A stretch of DNA of 64,000 nucleotides from Bryoerythrophyllum caledonicum (Eukaryota; Streptophyta; Bryopsida; Pottiales; Pottiaceae). The notes beneath the pieces are model-generated. The model was given only the letters and a program-made list of their open reading frames with translations. It had not been told where the DNA came from and ran no database searches. The DNA is taken from NCBI GenBank assembly GCA_963971425.1, contig OZ020526.1, positions 6,599,976-6,663,975 on the forward strand. Reading direction: 5' to 3'. This document shows positions 59,801 through 64,000 of the stretch, piece after piece; position 1 is the stretch's first letter, and each line of letters opens with the position of its first letter. The position numbers and the translations under genes were made by a program.

Positions 59801-60190
59801 CTGATGATGCTTGTCACGTGCAGATGCTGGTTCGAAATGGGCAAATGGACAGCGAGTAAGCACACGCATAAAGTCCAAACCTTTGGATTGGTGGAGGGGA
59901 GAGAGAATGCTGTACGGTCGTGTTCATTCCAGTAAGAGGCGTACCAGCTTTTCCCACTCGACAAAGCCTTGTGCTTCTAAGGATGTTTCGAGTACCCGGT
60001 ACTAATAGAGATTGTCTGCTGATTGTTGTGTGCAGCTTTGAACACATTGATTGGAATCAAGCATTTATCACCTGATCCTGTGTGGCCCAGGCCACGAGAT
60101 AGGAAGAACAAAGTGGAACCTCCAAAATTCAAAGTGGATTCATTTGTGTCCGAGGAACACAAGGAACTGCTTCGGTTAGCAGCACAATGA
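53808..60190 (+). CDS. CENPC: Centromere protein C (CENP-C)
   Basis: Inner-kinetochore protein that binds CENH3 nucleosomes. About fifteen exons: 53808-54064, 54510-54784, 55047-55475, 55662-55919, 56217-56303, 56406-56460 (uncertain), about 56668-57604, 57957-58107, 58310-58498, 58720-58817, 58953-59019, 59258-59346, 59611-59740, 59824-59931, 60036-60190. The identification rests on the last two exons: [20 protein letters not shown] is the CENP-C motif (R-x-S-x-R..P..WW), followed by [14 protein letters not shown] and a terminal [20 protein letters not shown] that matches the plant CENP-C tail. As in plants, there is no C-terminal cupin domain. The rest is acidic, Ser/Thr-rich and disordered, as usual for this protein. 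The junction between the exons at 56406 and 56668 does not stay in frame in my model, so a small exon or different splice sites are missing there. The N-terminal exon is tentative. Confidence 0.85.
55283..55390 (+). repeat. Coding 27-bp minisatellite in CENP-C exon 3
   Basis: Four tandem 27-bp units encode nine-residue repeats: [36 protein letters not shown]. The charged heptad-like pattern suggests a coiled coil. The last two units are the most alike, indicating recent duplication. Confidence 0.9.
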
Positions 60191-62690
60191 CACGAGTTCG
60201 CTCGGCTTTCCCAATCGTCATTGTCCTCACCACCCATCGCCGAGGAGCTTTTAGAGTGAGATCCTGGGAAATAGGCTGGCATGATCGTGTCAGGTGTAAA
60301 ATACCCCACCCTTCCTTGTATACTACCACGTGAACTTTGTACTGTACAGTAGCTGATTGACAATCTTTCGTGCATGAGTACTGAATTGATACAGAAGCAA
60401 TTGATACACGCAGTACTCATGTTCAGCAGCGAATGCAGGTGTTGTTGGCGACGTTGCGAACTCTTGTAAGTTTCTTGAAGGACTGGCTGGATAAGTTGGT
60501 TGAGTAGATGGCTTTGCTGACAGTCACTAATATTTTCTTCACAATTCTTGAATATGATTGGTAAATTGCTTACATATGAATAGTGAAAGTGATGGATGCA
60601 TGATTACATTTAGGATAAGTGATGAGGAGTTGTGTTCATCTTTATCTTGAAACTTTGAATACTTTGTTTTGGATATTATCTTTGTTGTATATTGGGGTTT
60701 TCTTTACTATCTCATTATCTCTATAACACTATATATTTATCAATATATTGTACAGTGTTTCAATTTTCAACATTGGTTCCAAAAACTTATTTAGGAAGAT
60801 AAGTTTACTGCTCACAAGAATTTTGAACACCTTTCAAATAATGATTCATAACATCCACGCTTTTTATAAACTACAAAGCTTATCATGAATTCCGAGTCTC
60901 TGTAAGAAATCGTGTGAATAGGAAAAAAGTTGCTAAAGGAAATTATATTTTGTTTTCAAAATAGTCCACCAATCGATGTATTTATGAAATTGTGATACAT
61001 TTTTCAATATTATCAACTAAGGTTGTAGATGCATTAAAAAAAAAGCTCAACCAATAAGAAGTAAGTTTCTTTGGATGGAAATAAAAAGAGTGCATGATGG
61101 AGAAGGAAGGATAGTATTTCTATGTGGGATTTTTTTGTTGAAAATCAAGCAAATGTATTAGAAAAGAACTAGTCAGAAAGTAAAAAGCATAACAAACATG
61201 ACATTCTTAATCATTTCTAAATTTCAATGTTAAAAATATTGATACCAAAATAGCAATTATTTCCATTATTTCTGTGGAAAGCAACATAATGAAAATAAAA
61301 TGAAATAATCAATAAAAGAAACTAGAAGTAACAAAAATTAATAGGTATTAAAAATTGAAATTCACATTAAATCCAGTACATAGATATTCTCAACAAGTCT
61401 TGTAGTCACTTCCAACATTGAAAGTGTTGGAATTCCTCAAGTTACATTTCTTCCTTCAACTTACTTGAGGTTTAGAAGCATGGTAGATAGGAGGAATATG
61501 AAAGCCTGGATGAAAGGAATAAGTTGTGTTATTATTTCGAAACTTGCATTTTTTAACACTTAATTTTGATTAAATTCCACATATTTGGGCATCTTCATAA
61601 ATTTTCCAAACATGGATTTATTTATCAATTAATTAATTTATATTTAAAAAATCCTAAATTAATTAGCACAATTCTCACAGAATCTTCTAATAGAAATAGC
61701 TCCTTTTATGTGTAGAATTCAATCATGTGTTAATTTTAGTTAAATCACATATATTTGAGGATTAAAAAAATCTATCTAAATATAAATATACAAAATATAG
61801 TTTGTCATGTCTTATAAGTCATTTTTTAATGTCATTAAAATTTGTTTGTAACTTATTTTAAAATTATTTTGAAAATGATCTATGTAAAAGCTATAAAAGC
61901 TAAATAGCAAAAAAATAATATTTTTTAAGCTTCAATCTATCAAATATCATTACTTAATACTTGATATTAAATATTAGTAATATCATTACTTAATACTTGA
62001 TACTTGATCTGAAGGTTGAAAAAAAAATTAAAAGACAATTCTTGGATTTATTACCTACTATTTGTTTTATATCTCTGAAGCGTTTCATCAATAATTTGAT
62101 TTTTAAAATTTGATTTTAGCAAAAATATTGGTAATAATTAGAAGTAATTAAAATAAAATTAGAAAAATATGTTTTTAAATATCATTTTATATTCATATTT
62201 GTGTACTATCATTATAATTCTAAATTATAATCTAATACCACATTGATTTAAAGAGATCACCCTTATCTGTTTTGTAATTTGATCATCTATGTACTAAAAG
62301 TGGTAGTAACTAGGAGCCCGGTCACTACAGTCAATCCGGGTTCGCGGTGTCAGGGCCCGGTTTTAGCCCTGTCACCGCGAAGACCGGCCCTTCTCCCCAA
62401 GCGCCTTTTCGCCTCCTTCCCACGATAACTGCCACTCTCGCCCTCAATTATTTCGCGCTGCCCGTCTCTCTTTTCGGCACTTCTCGCCGAAAAGTCCCTT
62501 CGCCCCCGCCTTCTCCGGATGACCGAAGTCACCTTCTCGCCCCCGCCACGTGTACTCTAGAATGACCCGCCCTTCTCGGCGGATGCCGACGCGAAGTGTC
62601 ATCCACATCGTTTCGTACTGCGCCGTCTTTCGCACGATCTATTGTGCCGTGTAGCACCTTGCCGGAAGGGGAGTGCTTGTCTCCGCGTGA
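60191..62690. other. AT-rich intergenic DNA
   Basis: A 2.5-kb stretch without a recognised gene. It includes a short duplication (atcattacttaatacttgat at 61929-61955 and 61982-62002), and is GC-rich only from about 62310, the probable promoter/5' UTR of the next gene. Confidence 0.55.
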
Positions 62691-64000
62691 ATGGAGTTCC
62701 TCGATCTCAATCTCCCCATCCAAGACAGGCCGAATGGGAATTCTGGCGAGACGGCGGCACCAACCGTTGCCGATAACGGGGCAGCAGGGAGGAAATGGAG
62801 GCGTCAAGGGAGAAAGAAACCGGCTGGCGTGCGTGAGAAGGGGGTGGAGGACCTTGATGCTGCGTTCCGGGAAGGCCAGCATGCAGACTACCTGAAGAAA
62901 CACGGTCACAAGGTTCTTCGGATGCGCGATTCATTACAGAACCCTCATCCAGGGATTTTGACGTGGAAATGTCTTAGGTGGAACATGGAGGCCGAGAATG
63001 ATACGAGGTTCGTAGACGATCCGCAATCATCGAAGAGGAAGCAGTCCAAGCTTATCGCCTACATTCCCTGGGATAGGGTCTCGGATTTCGTGGAGGGTGA
63101 GCAGTCTGGCCGAAAGGATGTAGAGACTACCTTCGTCCGCGACAAGAACGACCCCACAAACGTCGGCGAGAAGACGCACTATCGGTGGAACTGCCACATC
63201 GAGTACCAGCGGTAAGTGAATCACGACCTCTGATATCACATTCAATATACACGGTAGATCTGCTTATCGGCTGTGCCATTACATCTCTTCAGTACCGCAC
63301 GTATCTCTGATGGTCAACGCCGATAAGCAGATGGCGTTGTCAATACGGTCCCGAAGACATCAGGGACAAGATCCAAGCTATCACGCCCGAAATGACACCA
63401 ACGCCATCGAAATACAATCACAAAGGGAAACAACTTACGTCCGGCGCTGGCCAGAAAGGCCCTCGTGCCACTGATGCGAAGGAGGGGGGCTCTATGAAAG
63501 TGGGCTGCCAATGTCGATTCTACGTAAAGAGGTACTATTTTCTACCATATATCGCCGAGATAGGGTACTTTTGCTCGGAACATGTCGACACACAGGGCCT
63601 CATCGTCCACGATAAAGACAATGTGCAGAGGGGAAAGCTCCGCTTTCGGAAGTACATATCGGAGGAAGTAAGGCTTTGGGTTCGTAGGCAATTTGAAGAG
63701 CAAGTTCCGATGGCAGCTATAATACAGAAGCACCAGAAGCTGGTACTGAAGGCACGGGATGAGGGCACTCTTACGCCTTCTCGGGATTGTTTCCTTAGCA
63801 TGGAGGACATCCGCAACATATGCGGAGTCCGTGCGCAAGAACTATACAAGAAACACGACAACGACGCTGAGAGTGTGAGAATGTGGGTCCGAGAAAACCG
63901 AGGTACGGTTTTTTACTACGAAGACCCGGGCAGCAAGGTCGACGGAGTGCTGAATGCCGATAACGTACCCTTCGTAATTGGGATTCAAACCCCATTTCAG
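62691..64000 (+). CDS. MULE/FAR1-like transposase-derived protein (partial)
   Basis: 5' part of a gene that runs off the window. Exon 1 is 62691-63211 and exon 2 starts at 63332 (splice CG|GTAAGT .. CAG|A), giving over 395 residues. The start ATG follows a GC-rich leader. The N terminus is basic and disordered. Exon 2 has a Cys/His module (VGCQCRFYVKRYY...IGYFCSEHVD) like the DNA-binding part of FAR1/MULE proteins, a helical region with QVPMAAIIQKHQ, and finally VPFVIGIQTPFQ, which resembles the start of the MULE transposase catalytic domain (the F-x-x-GIQT-x-x-Q motif). No stops are seen, so it may be an intact transposon or a domesticated gene. The catalytic residues lie beyond the edge. 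Confidence 0.6.

Noticed and set aside
1..64000. tRNA, rRNA genes or CRISPR arrays
   Set aside because: I looked for T-loop and B-box-like words, rRNA blocks and regularly spaced direct repeats, and found none that held up. Repeats present are irregular or simple-sequence.

Overview
This is a nuclear window from a green plant of the streptophyte lineage. The main evidence is a CENP-C with the plant-type C-terminal motif and tail, a Shaker K+ channel with the plant AKT-type layout (six TM segments, cNBD, ankyrin repeats, KHA), a 62-residue plant-type eS30, a nuclear ycf23/DUF561 gene with an apparent plastid transit peptide, and a U6 snRNA. A single-exon GT2 synthase resembling the fungal-type family described in mosses hints at a bryophyte or streptophyte alga, but I cannot fix the species. 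Host genes are GC-richer and their introns are mostly short (about 40-400 bp), while the DNA between genes is AT-rich and full of repeats. A 200-base run of N (22948-23147) is an assembly gap.

Layout. 0-5 kb: microsatellites, a MITE-like element and decayed TTAA-flanked repeats. 5.2-7.3 kb: ycf23 homologue (+, 9 exons) with a complete U6 snRNA inside intron 6. 8.3-9.4 kb: SERAC1-like alpha/beta hydrolase (-). 10-12.5 kb: repeats, including a foldback MITE. 12.6-13.0 kb: RPS30 (-). 14 kb: 5'-truncated non-LTR element with a restriction-like-endonuclease-type C terminus. 15.7-29.0 kb: a candidate large mobile element bounded by a perfect 23-bp inverted repeat. It holds two divergent, decayed genes, one DUF7869-like and one of unknown family, around a centre filled with nested TTAA-flanked repeats. 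30.2 kb: NAA38/LSMD1-like. 34.8-36.7 kb: GT2 synthase. 37.5-38.1 kb: HMA-domain protein. 41.1-46.4 kb: AKT1-like K+ channel (-, 15 exons; the lengths sum to an exact open frame of 956 residues). 47-51 kb: more repeats. 51.5-52.8 kb: a truncated poly(A) LINE with a 15-bp target-site duplication. 53.8-60.2 kb: CENP-C. 62.7 kb to the edge: 5' part of a MULE/FAR1-like transposase gene.

The host genes are unrelated housekeeping and physiological genes (kinetochore, ribosome, NatC, K+ uptake, cell wall, plastid) and form no pathway or cluster. The coherent stories are mobile: the 13.3-kb two-gene element, a TTAA-target repeat family with a copy nested inside a relative, and a non-poly(A) LINE family whose three 5'-truncated copies all carry 12-15 bp target-site duplications. 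All gene models were built by eye from splice sites and frame. None was checked by alignment or expression data.
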